Shown here in pieces: positions 43,475 to 53,850 of a stretch of DNA of 64,000 bases (within the stretch, counting starts at the first letter, position 1; every line of letters begins with the position of its first letter). Below the pieces are notes generated by a model that worked only from the letters and a program-made list of their open reading frames with translations, had not been told where the DNA came from and ran no database searches. The position numbers and the translations under genes were made by a program. Origin of the DNA: Acanthosepion lycidas (lineage: Eukaryota; Mollusca; Cephalopoda; Sepiida; Sepiidae); assembly GCA_963932145.1 (NCBI GenBank), contig OZ010600.1, forward strand, positions 50,249,157 to 50,313,156. Reading direction: 5' to 3'.

Positions 43475-43960
43475 TTGCTGGTGTTCCCAGGTCTAACCTG
43501 ACCCGGGGTTGTAGCACCTGGTAGGGTTCCAGCTATGGGCAAATAGTTAACCCCGAAATTGGGGTAAAAACACTATGAAAGTGTAAAAATAAGTTTTAAT
43601 ACCACAAATACTTTAAAAAATTATTGTAAGCAATAAATTTTTGAAGGAAAAAAAAACTATTACCAGCAATACATTTTTGAAAACAAAATATTGCCAACAA
43701 TGTTTTTTAAAAAATAAATATTACTAGCAATACATTTTTGAAAAAAAATATTAGAAGCTATATATTTTTGAGGAAAAAATACTAGCCGCAATACTTTTTT
43801 GAAAAAAAAATTACCAGCAATACATTTTTGAAGGTAAAAAATTAGCAGAAATACATTTTTAACAAAACAGAATATTCCCAGCAATAAAAAATTTGTCGAC
43901 ATTAAATTAGCCATTGAGGTTGATAGGCAAACGAAACGAAACCAAATTATATACATTTCA
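43475..43960 (+). repeat. Interspersed repeat with internal ACCAGCAATACATTTTTGAA minisatellite
   Basis: Header GGTGTTCCCAGGTC, ACCTGGTAGGGTTCCAGCTA, GCAAATAGTTAACCC, AACACTATGAAAGTGTAAA is followed by about eight units of a ~33-bp AGCAATACATTTTTGAA repeat. Same structure at 58870-59060. Confidence 0.8.
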
Positions 43961-43989
43961 TTTTAGGAGAAAGAAGTATAACAAAGTGG

Positions 43990-44560
43990 GAAAAAAAGTT
44001 TTCTTGTGACTCGTTTCCTTCTTTAGGACATCATCAGGCTAAATTTACGTTGACGCGACTGCACATGCGCACGAAGGAAAGACGATGGGAATTTTAACTT
44101 TAAAAATATTTTTATTTAATGTGTTTTAGTTTTGGGCATATGATCTCGTCTGTTCTATTTAGATTCTTTTTCTTTTTGTTTATGTTACCATCACATTTAT
44201 TATTAAATATTCCATATTGTGATAACAGAAGATCTGCCAAGAATAGTGAGACGTTGTAAGAATCTGGAGAAAAATTTACTGTGGATAATCTAACGATTAA
44301 CACATTTTCCTCTTAGTAAACTGTTTTCTCTTTTAGAGCAGCATCTTTTAAATCAAAATTGTGGTCAATTTCGTTACGACGCTGTGTTTTGAAAGATCCC
44401 TTTTGTATTCATATAATCTTTTATTTAAATTCCTTGACGTTTCACCGATGTATTCTTTATGGTAATTATTACAGGTAATAGAGTAAATTCCTCCCTCAAG
44501 TTTTAACTTATTTTGTTTTGTATTAATTAGGTCTTTCATTGTTTAAAACGTAGTTGTGAC
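43990..44560 (-). pseudogene. Penelope-like element 3' part: GIY-YIG endonuclease plus terminal hammerhead-like motif
   Basis: Minus-strand frame 44539-44348 has GGIYSITCNN, EYIGETSRNLNKRLYEYKRD. GIY and YIG with the RxLxxRLxEHK-like helix define the GIY-YIG nuclease domain fused to Penelope-like RTs. After a frameshift near 44380, FDLKDAALKE and (44303-44112) LIVRLSTVNFSPDSYNVS continue the Penelope C-terminus. About 75 bases beyond, 44037-44008 on the minus strand has CTGATGA, GAAA, CGAG and UC (GUC triplet), a hammerhead-like core with a weak stem II. No RT domain is present upstream. Inactive: truncated, frameshifted. Confidence 0.88.
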
Positions 44561-44569
44561 AAATTTTAT

Positions 44570-45195
44570 GCTGAGTTCAGATAAATTCTTTCCGATTGCA
44601 GTTATGGTCGTTTAGTTGGTAGTACAATATATTTTTTGATTGTTGATTACTTTTAACTGTATGTTAGTAAGATAATGATAAAAAGATCACAGTAGTGGTA
44701 GTCATCGTAAAATGCAGCAAAACTAAACATCAAAGAAAATGGAACGGGGTTCAGGGACACTAATTCATATCTTTCCCAAGAGTAGATATGCATTAAGCGA
44801 ACGTAAAACAACCTTCCGTTTTCCGTACCGATTACTGTTACTCTATCCGAAGAATCCGTATGGAAGGATCAAACGCACAACATGGAAAGATCAAATAACA
44901 ACATTAAGGGAAAATGACGCAGTCTTTTATTGCAATAAGGTTTGTAAATGCCAACATGCTATTCTTACGGAAAGAGAAGAAAATAATTTTGCTAACTGTA
45001 AACTGATCGTTTACATCGTGTGCGAAATACATATTAACTTTTATTATTTTATTTTCGCAAGAAGAAAATATTTTCACGTTGCCTTTATGTGTAGGCATAA
45101 AACGATTAGAAGAAAAATAGTTTCAAAGATGCGAACAATAAATGTAAATTTAAACGCGCACACAAACACGCAGACACAGAAACACACACACACAC
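44570..45195 (+). other. 170-codon open frame of uncertain meaning
   Basis: 44739-45251 is open on the plus strand and ends in CA/TA repeats. The first part (ERGSGTLIHIFPKSR) has no recognised domain, and codon use and composition are like the surrounding AT-rich DNA. I do not consider it a convincing gene. Confidence 0.2.
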
Positions 45196-45197
45196 AC

Positions 45198-45242
<45 letters not shown>

Positions 45243-45413
45243 GAAATATAGTTTTAAGGTGTGCTATATTTATGGGTTAAAGCGTTCAATATCAGAGATA
45301 GAGCGTGTGCAAATATAAAAGTGAACATTGAAGTCAACGCTCAGAGGCGACAGTCTGATGATTGCGTTTAGCATGAAAGAGTCTGTCGCCTCAGAATATT
45401 GACGTCTATGTTC

Positions 45414-45478
<65 letters not shown>
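45198..45478 (+). mobile_element. (TA)n-bounded element with a hammerhead-like apex
   Basis: (TA)n at 45198-45239 and 45418-45452 (then CA) enclose ~178 bp. Its right half is a foldback (GAACATTGAAGTCAAC ... GTTGACG-like return) with GAGGCGACAG (45344-45353) pairing with CTGTCGCCTC (45383-45392). Between them lie CTGATGA (45355-45361), TGC(GTTTA)GCA, GAAA (45375-45378), GAG and UC. All core blocks are present; strict spacing leaves one or two unpaired bases beside stem I. Confidence 0.7.
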
Positions 45479-45870
45479 GTGGGGGAAATAAATATTCGTA
45501 CACATGAAAAATTGTATTTTTATAAATGTAAAAGTCTTAACTAAAACAAATTTTGATACATTTTATGTATAAAGATAAATTTTTATTAAAAAATACTGCC
45601 ACCACCAAACTTTACAGTTGCCAACGTGTTCTTTGGTAAGTAGGCTTCACCGTGTGTGTGTGTACAGGTATGTAGAAAAATAGGAAAGAACAACGTTAGG
45701 TAAATAATCCAGTGTTCTTTAGTATTTTTGTTTTTATTTTTAAAAATCAGTGCTCCATACAGAAGTAGAGCTTAGATTATAATTATTTTAAAAAAATATG
45801 ATTCCTTTGCTACATAAGAGTTCTCATGTTTCAAAAACGAGAGCCGAAACCATCAATAATATATAATTAT
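45479..45870 (+). mobile_element. Tc1-like terminal sequence and repeat shared with 3.7-4.1 kb
   Basis: CAGTGGGGGAAATAAATATT is a typical Tc1-type terminus. About 170 bp of AT-rich interior follows, then sequence that is the reverse complement of 3950-4075 (CAGTGCTCCATACAGAAGTA) and the 3715-3806 repeat (45795-45858), ending in TA/GT microsatellites. No transposase remains. Confidence 0.55.
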
Positions 45871-45906
45871 ATATATATATATATGTGTGTGCGTATGTGT
45901 GCGTGC

Positions 45907-46000
<94 letters not shown>
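45870..46000. repeat. (TA)n (GT)n (TA)n compound microsatellite
   Basis: TA at 45870-45884, GT/GC-rich to 45950, TA to 45998. Confidence 0.97.
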
Positions 46001-46001
<1 letters not shown>

Positions 46002-46043
46002 AGGTACTTAGTGGATAGTGCTCAATATCTGTGATAGAGCTAA

Positions 46044-46490
46044 CATATTCAGTTGTATGGATATTGTTTTGTAACCCTGTCACGCTTTTGCAATCCTCAC
46101 ACAAATTGTTTTTTTTTTTTTGTTTTTTTTACTGGATCTATTTATGCTTATTTGTGTTTAATTATTTGTGTGTGGTTGAGCGGGGAATTACCTTCTCTGT
46201 CTGTTTGGGATGACTCTCTCACATGCATAAGCACATATGCATACACGTGTATGCATTTTTAGTTCATACAAACACACCCATATAAATAATCTGAGGTTAG
46301 GTACAGATACACATTCATGCGTTCGAGCATACATATATATATACACAACTGTTGTTCTATTTCGATGTCGTTGCCTCAGCGTTATATATGCAGCAATGCT
46401 CTCTTAACAAAGATCAAATAATCCAGTTTGACTGATGATTGCAAAAGTGTGAAACCCAGGCTTACAAATTAATATCCATACAACTGAGAA
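46044..46490. repeat. Inverted pair around CAGTTGTATGGATATT
   Basis: 46044-46100 (CAGTTGTATGGATATTG ... CTTTTGCAATC) and 46436-46490 are inverted copies with a ~335-bp interval of T-rich and CA-rich sequence. The right copy abuts a TA run at 46491-46503. A related segment (TTCAATATCAGAGATAGAGC) is at 45281-45302. Same foldback style as neighbouring elements. Confidence 0.65.
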
Positions 46491-46542
46491 TATATATATA
46501 TATAGTTTTAAAACTAGGAATTTATTAATCTTAATTTTATTA

Positions 46543-46581
46543 GTCTCTAAGGCACTTTCAACCAAAATCTCATCAGGAGAC
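46543..46581 (-). ncRNA. Hammerhead candidate, left terminus
   Basis: Minus strand: GTCTC/GAGAC stem I, CTGATGA, GATTTTGGTT (stem II mainly G-U and A-U), GAAA, GTGCC, UUA. Core conserved; stem II and stem III are weak. Confidence 0.6.
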
Positions 46582-46849
46582 AATCGTTGGATCATTAATT
46601 AGCGAAAATAACAGTAACGAAAATAAAGAGCAAAAAAAGGGGGAAACACGCTAAAATAACATACAAGTGTATATACGTGTAACGAGGGGGGGGGAAATAA
46701 CGTGTAAATAATTAGCGAGGGACAGTTAAAATAAAATATCCCCTAACAGATTAACGGACTTTACAAATTCTTTCTGACGGCAGAGAGAAGGTTTCCTTAA
46801 TCCTATACAGACTGATTCCAAAATCTTCAAATGATTGTTGGAACCAGCC

Positions 46850-47061
46850 AATATTTATCGATCCACCCACGAGGATAGAATGTGGCACAAGGCCGGTTTA
46901 ATGTGGGTATCTCCGAGCCCGTAGGCTCGGCCAAAAATATAGCCTTTTTGAACCTGCCTAGACGGGTTCAGGCCCTGTCAACCTACCCGGATGAAACCTT
47001 GCCCTTCGGCAAAGTCTCGTCCGGGTTCCTCTCTGCTAATGCAGAGAGTTCGACAGATGCC
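46850..47061 (-). mobile_element. Hairpin-rich SINE-like retroposon with a 17-bp TSD
   Basis: GATTGTTGGAACCAGCC (46833-46849) and GATTGTTGGAACCAACC (47062-47078) flank it. The body matches 8168-8409, but the long hairpin (46985-47026) lies in the opposite orientation relative to its flanks. Here CTCTCTGC-TAAT-GCAGAGAG forms an additional hairpin after it. Confidence 0.8.
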
Positions 47062-47277
47062 GATTGTTGGAACCAACCGTATGAATGATTTTAAACTACT
47101 CGTTTTTATACGACTTGGCACAGGCTATATTCTCTACTAAGTGTTGAGCAATAGCCGATTCCATATTTATGAGGGGAAGATAACACATTTTATCTATCTT
47201 ATCAAGTCGTATTTTTTTGGTTTGTTTACTCTTCATTTTCTTTACTGTTCTTTTCGTTAATTAATGATCCAACGATT

Positions 47278-47316
47278 GTCTCCTGATGAGGTGTTGGTTG
47301 AAAGGGCCTTAGAGAC
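47278..47316 (+). ncRNA. Hammerhead candidate, right terminus
   Basis: Plus strand: GTCTC (47278-47282), CTGATGA (47283-47289), GGTGTTGGTT, GAAA (47300-47303), GGGCC, UUA, GAGAC (47312-47316). Stem I is perfect over 5 bp; stem II is weak. Confidence 0.6.
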
Positions 47317-47390
47317 TAATAAAATTAAAATTAATAAATTCCTAGTTTTTAAAACTGTATAAATTATAAATTTTGTACCTCTAAGCATTT

Positions 47391-47394
<4 letters not shown>

Positions 47395-47427
<33 letters not shown>

Positions 47428-47690
47428 AATATAGATAACTATACTCGTTTCGAAAAACCCTCGAATTTTTGATTTGCCAATAATCAAATCAATCTCGAGG
47501 AAAAAAAAAGGTTTTAAAAAAAGAAAGAGCTACAAACATGAAATTCTGCCGAAAAAAAATCGCACAGATGCAGGTCTGAAGCCCAAAGAAAAAAAACCCG
47601 ACACGAGTAAACAACTTTCCCTGACGATCCGTTTAGGTGAAACCTAGGTAGGTTTGCCTGGCTCAGTAGGTGTATCTATATCTATATATA
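47395..47690. mobile_element. Microsatellite-bounded element with hammerhead-like ends (copy 2, inverted relative to 23.3 kb)
   Basis: (TA)n 47395-47425, element 47426-47680, then TATC/TA-rich sequence. The right end, plus strand: CTGACGA (47621-47627), CC(GTTTA)GG, GAAA (47639-47642), CCTAGGTAGG, UU. Compared with the 23.3 kb copy, the stem III loop changed (GC to GG) while all four base pairs are kept. Confidence 0.75.
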
Positions 47691-47789
47691 TATATACATA
47701 TAAATTTGCTGTTGATTTCCTTACACAAGAACAAGGTAAAATGTCTATATAAACATATATCCAAGAGACTATCGGGGTACCTCAACACA

Positions 47790-48790
47790 GCAACTCATAC
47801 CAAATGTACAAAATGACATCTGCTTGCCGCAACATACGCATGCACTCGTCGGATCATTGACTGGCGGACCCTTTCAAATACTCACACACGATGTCGAATT
47901 GTTTCGCAGGCCGCCCACCACCACCATGAGACGTTGATGAAGTATGTCTGCATTATTAATGACTGCTGCATAAACCTATTTTTTGTAGGTGGCCCCCACA
48001 CATAAATATATCCAAATGATTGAGACCGGGATAACGTGAAAACCAAGAAAACTGTCTTTCCCTACCTATCTATCTTTCATGGTAGATATCCGCTAGTACA
48101 TCGCGAACAATGTGACTAAAATGTGTTGGATTCACATAATGCGTCTTTGTATTAGTAGGGGTACATCCTCTAGCAGGTCTGGAAATGTGTTCGAAATAAA
48201 GTCGCTGTAGACAGCTGCTGTAAGACGTGCTGGGGGAACATATGGACCTACCAGACAGTCACCTACAATTCCAGCCTATTCATTAATCCTAAACTGATGC
48301 TGGTGTCTAGCCTGTATTGCACCATGGGGATTCCGATACTCCTACAAATGTTAGTTGTGTAAATTTGTTATTCCATCTCTTCCAAATGATGCCCATCCGT
48401 GAACAAAGTAAAGAGACAAACAATGGATAGGTAGTTTGTGCAATAAACCATCGGCAAAAGTTCTTACGTAGTGAGAGATCAGAAAACGAAAGAACCTGCA
48501 CGCGACACGACGGCTCTTCAAGTACACTCCATGCAGTACTATGAGATGTAGGGCATGCCACTTGACGTGTGCTAGTACCTGGATCGTCTCCGACAGCCTG
48601 CAGAATGTGCTCTTCGTGGTCAGACGTACGAATGGATTTCGGTCTTCTTCGATCCATAGTTTGTGGTGCCCTGTCTGAACAACGCGACGATAAACGGCAT
48701 CAAAGGTTGGATGAATCGGCTCCCTTCGAGCTGCTGTTAAGTATAAGCCTCCTCCTTGTTTGCAACCTCTCGAAGACCTCATCGTTGCTC
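47790..48790 (-). pseudogene. Tc1-superfamily (DUF4817-type) transposase, near full-length, decayed
   Basis: Minus-strand frames, in order from 48660 to 47830: RRPKSIRTSDHEEHILQAV, DDPGTSTRQVA (N-terminal DNA-binding domain), VQVLSFSDLSLRKNFCRWF, TNLHN, then INEXAGIVGDCLVGPYVPPA, RLTAAVYSDF, FPDLLEDVPLLIQRRI and YAAVINNADILHQRLMVVVG. This is the complete domain order of an arthropod- and mollusc-common Tc1/mariner-superfamily transposase (DxGTSTRQIA, (L)xxxDFxxRxxFCxWFL, INxWAGIxGDxLIGPYxLPxRLxGxxYxxFL, LPxLLEDVPL, VYxxPVxxxxxLxxRI). Frameshifts and stops interrupt it many times and the terminal DxNPLDxFLWG block is unrecognisable. Confidence 0.88.
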
Positions 48791-48813
48791 ACACGCTCGG
48801 TCCATGATATACT

Positions 48814-48919
48814 TATTAGGTTGGTGCAAAAATAATGACGTAATAATGTCGTTTTTTGACGTATTTTTTAACGTCAAAAAACGACATTATTACGTCATTA
48901 TTTTTGCACCAACCTAATA
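48814..48919. mobile_element. 102-bp perfect-hairpin MITE (copy 2)
   Basis: 48816-48917, base-for-base identical to 22227-22328, flanked by TA on both sides. It sits just beyond the 5' end of the decayed transposase above. Its own integrity (no arm mismatch) contrasts with the decay of its neighbour. Confidence 0.98.
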
Positions 48920-49610
48920 GCACCTTCCTGTAGAACATATCCGTCGCCTCCAGTCTCTTCTTCATCTTTGAGGAAATCGTCCAACATTCGCTGCCATAAA
49001 GGACAGATAACAGATAACAGCTCAGTATTCTTTTCTTTGAGTGGCGTTCTTGGAGTCTTAGACCTAATCAACCTACTGATGAGACTGATGCTACTGTCGG
49101 TTATGCTTATGATACTGCTGCTTTTTGTCACGCTTAAATACACGTTGAGGGATGCAGTCATGTGTGACAGTATCAGCAACACTCGTCATCAGGCATATTA
49201 GGTCACCCATATATTGGGTAAATATAAGCGAATATAGAAGCGAATATATATTAGTTAATACGAAGACGCACGCATACGCTTATTGCAATAACGATATAAT
49301 CACCTCTTTTATTATCATTGAAATTTATTAAGTTTGGCTTAGTACAGATATATGAACCCATGGGGTGTATACAGGGTGTAAGACTGTGTTGCGGCTTCTT
49401 GTTTAAATAATGAATAAAAAAAAACCTCTAATACCTGTGGGAGTATGTAGCTATTTCTGTTGCGAACTAGTCCACATTTTAGTCTGTAAAATGGAAAGGA
49501 AGATTGTGCTGCACCAGATCCTAACAGGGCACAAATGGACTGACTTGAAAGTCAACTTTCAAAATTTATATTTCCTACTCTCGAACATCGGCTTTTGGTC
49601 AGCGTGAAAT
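48920..49610. other. Unassigned sequence
   Basis: Frames on both strands over 48898-49201 (94 codons minus, 77 plus) have no recognised domain. 49200-49610 shows no feature. Confidence 0.35.
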
Positions 49611-49975
49611 TTTTATTTTTTTTTTTACAGTAAGGTTCACTCTTTACAAGGCCTGGTGACAACTCGAGATAGAGGGTTACGTTAAGAGGCAATTTTTGTG
49701 GATAGGAGTGGAAGATAACGATTAAACCTAGCTTTGAACAGGTTAAGATTGTAGTGATCGGGGAAATATCCTCTTGGGAGTCTGTTCCACAGAAAAGTGG
49801 TTCACAGGAAGAATGCGGAGGGAAGGTTGCTGGGGTTTTTTTCAAATATGCAAGTGACATGGCGTGTCCTTGCCATGAAGGTTTTAATTGGCGGGACCAG
49901 AGAATGTACTTCATCCGAGGACTTTCTCCAGCAATTTCATTGGAATGGTAAGGGGAGTATGTTGGGGTCGCCATA
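49611..49975 (-). pseudogene. LINE 3' end with poly-A, minus strand
   Basis: Same subfamily as 31.64-32.09 kb: on the minus strand KYILWSRQLKPSWQGHAMSL, then SCEPLFCGTDSQEDISPITT (LWNxLPxxCF block in a shifted frame), then TVLYLELSPGLVKSEPYCKK-like 3' UTR and an A-run (rc of 49612-49628). Truncated and frameshifted. Confidence 0.8.
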
Positions 49976-49979
49976 GGGA

Positions 49980-51240
49980 CTTTCTTTTAAGCTACTATCT
50001 CTACCACAAGACAGATAACTTATTAACATTTACGAAAATTAGCTTAGTCTGAAATAAACTCAATTTTTCTATTATTTTTTTTCAATTCTCTGGCAGCAGC
50101 CATTTTTTTCCTTTATCTTAATTTTACAAGGTTGTCTTCTAGAACAGAAACGTCCACTACATGACAAGATTTCTTCTTCTTTGCGATAAGGAAATTTGAT
50201 TGTCTGGCCTGGATTGGGAGGGACAATTTTGTTTTTGATTCCATAAGAGATCTTGGTTTAAATTCAATAGTTTTAGTCAGAACTTGTTCTTTTAAACGTG
50301 TATTGCTAAAAAAAAAAAAAAAATAGACGTTTTCTGTCTATTAAATTTAATGACCTTTTTTCTAATGTACGAATATCTTTTTGCGAATGTGGTTGTTGCG
50401 TGTGAATAAACTGGCTATGTGTTCCTGTTGTGTGGGCCAAGCTTTCGAAACACATAGGTCATCACCTGAGGGTGAGAGTGAGAAAAAGAAATTGTGCATT
50501 AAGAATTATATTTTATCCTTAATTTTTGAAAGTGCTGTTATTTTTTTAAATCTATATCGAATGCGGTACAACACAGAAAGCCATGTAGCAACAATGTATA
50601 TAATATGTGATTTTTTATGTAATGAAGAATACGATAATTTAGATTGTACTTTATTTTACTTATGTATAGTTGCTTAAGGTGGGGGTAAAGGGCTTCTATA
50701 ATCTTTAGTCTGTTATTGCAATTAGATTTATAATGTATTATAGTAATTTTACAAAGGTGTTGTCTAATATTGTAATTATTGTTGTACTTGTTGGTGCGCT
50801 GTCTAATGGCACTTTGGTCAGATAAATGCTACCTGTGACTACGTGAAATGGTGGTTGTTTTGTAACCTATATGATACATATTGGGTTAATTATTTTCTCT
50901 CTGTACTCTCTGATTTGGCAAATGAATTCATAAAAAGACATTACTCTTATGTAGAGATACAGACCCGGCATTATTGAATGCATATAAAAATATTAAGCGT
51001 TGCTGTCACATGACTGGCCGCATTTAACTGCATTCAATTTAACTTTTAAACAATAACGACACTTTCAAACATTAATGATAGAAATTACTTCTTAAAACAC
51101 ATTAATTTGATTGACTTATTCACATCTCATGCATGATCAAAACTTGAAACTCAGAACACGCATTATGGTCAATTTATCCGCACACAATAACCACATTTGC
51201 AAAAGGATATTTATACATTAAACAGAGATAATTTAATCTA
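49980..51240 (-). other. AT-rich, with one decayed hammerhead-like segment at 50430-50475
   Basis: Minus strand GGTGATGACCTATGTGTTTC then GAAAGCTTGG resembles the 23008-23040 motif, with C3 of CUGAUGA changed. Plus strand near 50143 has AGAACAGAAACGTCC. The remainder has no recognised gene. Confidence 0.35.
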
Positions 51241-52140
51241 AATAATAAGCATGAAATTTCTATTGTTTTTGTTGATTCCAACCACTGGTATCGGGAATGA
51301 CTGCAAAATACTTTTCTCTCCCCTTTTTATAGGCAGAAGCACACAAAATGTATGTTGGGATTTTTTTCACGCTAATAAAATACGCCGGTTCTCGGTTTCA
51401 GCTGACTCAGTTCCGGTCTGTCTTGTCTTTAAGTCAAAACGCTACTTTCGCTTGACCACACATGCTTTTCTGTGTCAACCCCAAATCTTACTTTGTGAAC
51501 TTTTTTTGCATATTACTCTTGCTTTGCCTTAGTACTGTTAATTCGCCTTGCATATATTGTTTGCTTGTTTTACTGTATTTTTCCCTGTTTTTTTCTTTTT
51601 ATTGTTATTGCTTATTGCAAACTATCGCATTTGATTATGGCTACTCACTCCACAGTTTTGAACAAAGTATATACTTAGAAGATTTTAGCTTACGTATAAA
51701 CTGTTGGTTTACATGGTCAAATCCTTGTCGATTTACGCAATTCACAGTGAATTCCCTTCTCCACTTAATCATGACTGTTTTTTTATTTTTACTCCTTACC
51801 AAATTTTCTACATTCTTGTATTGTACGGTTATTCATGATAATGTTTAAACAAATTTTTTGGCGATGACAAAGACTCATGAGGCACGAATGCACTGACAGA
51901 ATCACAGGAAAAATGACACACGCTCGCCGATATTGACATTCGCATCGGCACACAGACAGCACCCTGACATCGTATCGCGGCATACCGGCAGACATATTCA
52001 ACACAGAATTTTGACCCAATTTTCTATCTTGCTCTTCCCCCATTATATTTTTTTCTTTTTATTCAGTCATGCATTTTTCCACAAATCGCAGATCATCATT
52101 CGTCATCACTATCATCATTCTTTTCTTTTTTCTTCTAATT
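51240..52140. other. Open frames without recognised domains
   Basis: Frames of 93 (51251-51532) and 128 codons (51462-51848) overlap on the plus strand. Both are Leu/Phe-rich as expected of T-rich DNA. No splice or promoter context supports them. Confidence 0.3.
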
Positions 52141-52147
52141 GTTCTTC

Positions 52148-52148
52148 C

Positions 52149-52193
<45 letters not shown>

Positions 52194-52197
52194 CTTA
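52148..52197. repeat. (TTA)n
   Basis: About 16 TTA units. Confidence 0.97.
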
Positions 52198-52239
52198 TTA
52201 TAATTATATATTCTGTTTGTCCTCCTTCTTGATAGTTTG

Positions 52240-53185
52240 CACGACCATTATGTCCAGCCAATACCTCATAAATAATGTTTTGAGGACCAAAACACGTGTT
52301 AGAGACGATATTTGGGTTCAGTGAGAAAATGGATAAAAGAAAGAAAGGAAAGGTTGAAGTGTTTAACGACACTTTCAATGAAATGGGAAAAGTTTCAAAT
52401 CTTTTCATTTGTACCCTCTTACTTCTTAAAATAATGACCCGCATTCATATTTATCATTCTTATTGCAATATTTTATTAAATTTGTTAAACTCAAATATTG
52501 AACGACGCGATAGGGAAATTTCTATGGAGATTTTATTGTCGTAGAACTCGCCATGAACTTACTCAATCATTAGCTTAAGAATTAAGATTTATCAGATAAT
52601 TCAAATAGGTAAACCATGAAACTTTCATGGGTTAAAACTTCTTCTTCCTTCTTCTTCTTCTTCCTCGTTTTTCTTCTTCTTCTTCTTGATGAAACAGTTG
52701 TCTCTCTGTTCTTCTGTGGGGTTCCTTCATTTCCGATGTATTTCGAAATCATGAATCATGAAATCCAGATCATTTCTGCATTGATTTGCAATCTTCCAGT
52801 AGTTTGTGACTCTTCAGTAAAACAATCAGCGATCCCCATGTCGACCAACCAATATGTCGACGTCAAAGGCTAAAGCCCCAACCATAGTCACCAAGAAGCG
52901 TGCACTCCTTCACGATGTCACTATGACACATTGGTGTGGCTCTGGTAGGTACGAACAGTAAACGCTTTCCTATGAGGGTACTAGGTTAACAATCGAAAGA
53001 CTAACGACGCCCCGGGCGAATAATCACGGTGGAAAAGGTGGAAGGGGAGCAGAAATTATCCAGATGCTTTCACTTTCATTTTTCTAAGAATTAGAAAAAA
53101 AAAATTCGAAAAGTAATGTGTCATAGTTGATCATTAATATGACTAAGACTTAATGTGTCGGATGATGAAAAACATCTTTAAATCA
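52240..53185. other. No recognised gene; (TTC)n at 52642-52688
   Basis: Frames of 82-85 codons at 52296-52544 and 52616-52873 lack recognisable motifs. Confidence 0.35.
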
Positions 53186-53189
53186 ATAT

Positions 53190-53273
53190 TATTAAGTTGG
53201 TGCAAAAATAATGTCGTTTTCTCACATAGTAACATATGTGAGAAAACGACATTATTTTTGCACCAACTTAATA
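53190..53273. mobile_element. 80-bp perfect-hairpin mariner-type MITE
   Basis: 53192-53271: two perfectly complementary 37-base arms starting TTAAGTTGGTGCAAAAATAA around a 6-base loop (GTAACA), with TA on both sides. The first ~28 bases nearly match the 102-bp MITE; the interior differs. 80 bp is also the length of human MADE1. Confidence 0.97.
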
Positions 53274-53850
53274 ATATATTTAAAGGGAAGGAAAGAAGGC
53301 TCAAACCGCTTGCATTTTACCTGACATGAGTTTCGTCATTGATTTTTATTTTAACAATGAAATCTCGAACATAATAGCGTCTATAGAAAATGGGTCGTTT
53401 CCGATAGTATCCACCGAAAATTAAAGTTCATAATTCTAAAGTAAGGGGGTCTCAATTAAAAAAAAAAAAAAAAAAAAAAACTATAAAAAAGATTATAAAG
53501 TTATATTTTCTATGTCTATACCTCCTGCCCCAGGTCCCAAATACAGAATCGTATTCTTTAGTACGAAATAAAAATTAAAAAAAAGAAAACCTTGGGGATA
53601 GGGGACTAAAGAAATAAATTCAATTTCTAACTTCCCAGTACTTAAGAAAAAAAAGTTAATTTGGTACGGACGAAAGAAAAAAGACTCAATCTGAATTTGG
53701 TCGAAACTTTCTGCCACCAAATTTATTACTATACAGATATAGGAAAAATATAATATATTTTGCGTTATATAAGATGCGATTTTTCAAGAAACTGATCATT
53801 AAAATCAAACCACTCTTTATTGTCACCACTCTGAAGCCAAGTTTGCGATG

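Larger units (their letters stand above)
46504..47356. mobile_element. 853-bp element with ~125-bp inverted termini, each with an outward hammerhead
   Basis: AGTTTTAAAACTAGGAATTT at the left and its near-complement ending at 47356 head inverted termini of about 125 bp (to ~46626 and from ~47237). Each terminus has GTCTC, CTGATGA, a weak stem II, GAAA, a GC-rich stem III segment, UUA and GAGAC: left on minus (46581-46543), right on plus (47278-47316). The interior has no coding region and carries the SINE at 46850-47061. (TA) runs lie at both outer edges (46491-46503 and 47395-47425). Confidence 0.85.

Noticed and set aside
44739..45251. 170-codon gene
   Set aside because: No recognised domain, ends in CA and TA microsatellites, composition equals background.
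48898..49201. Continuation of the Tc1-type transposase beyond the MITE
   Set aside because: Frames on either strand show none of the family's N-terminal motifs.
51251..51532. Small secreted protein (hydrophobic N-terminus MKFLLFLLIP)
   Set aside because: The hydrophobic start is expected from T-rich DNA; the remainder has no motif, and an overlapping frame is equally long.
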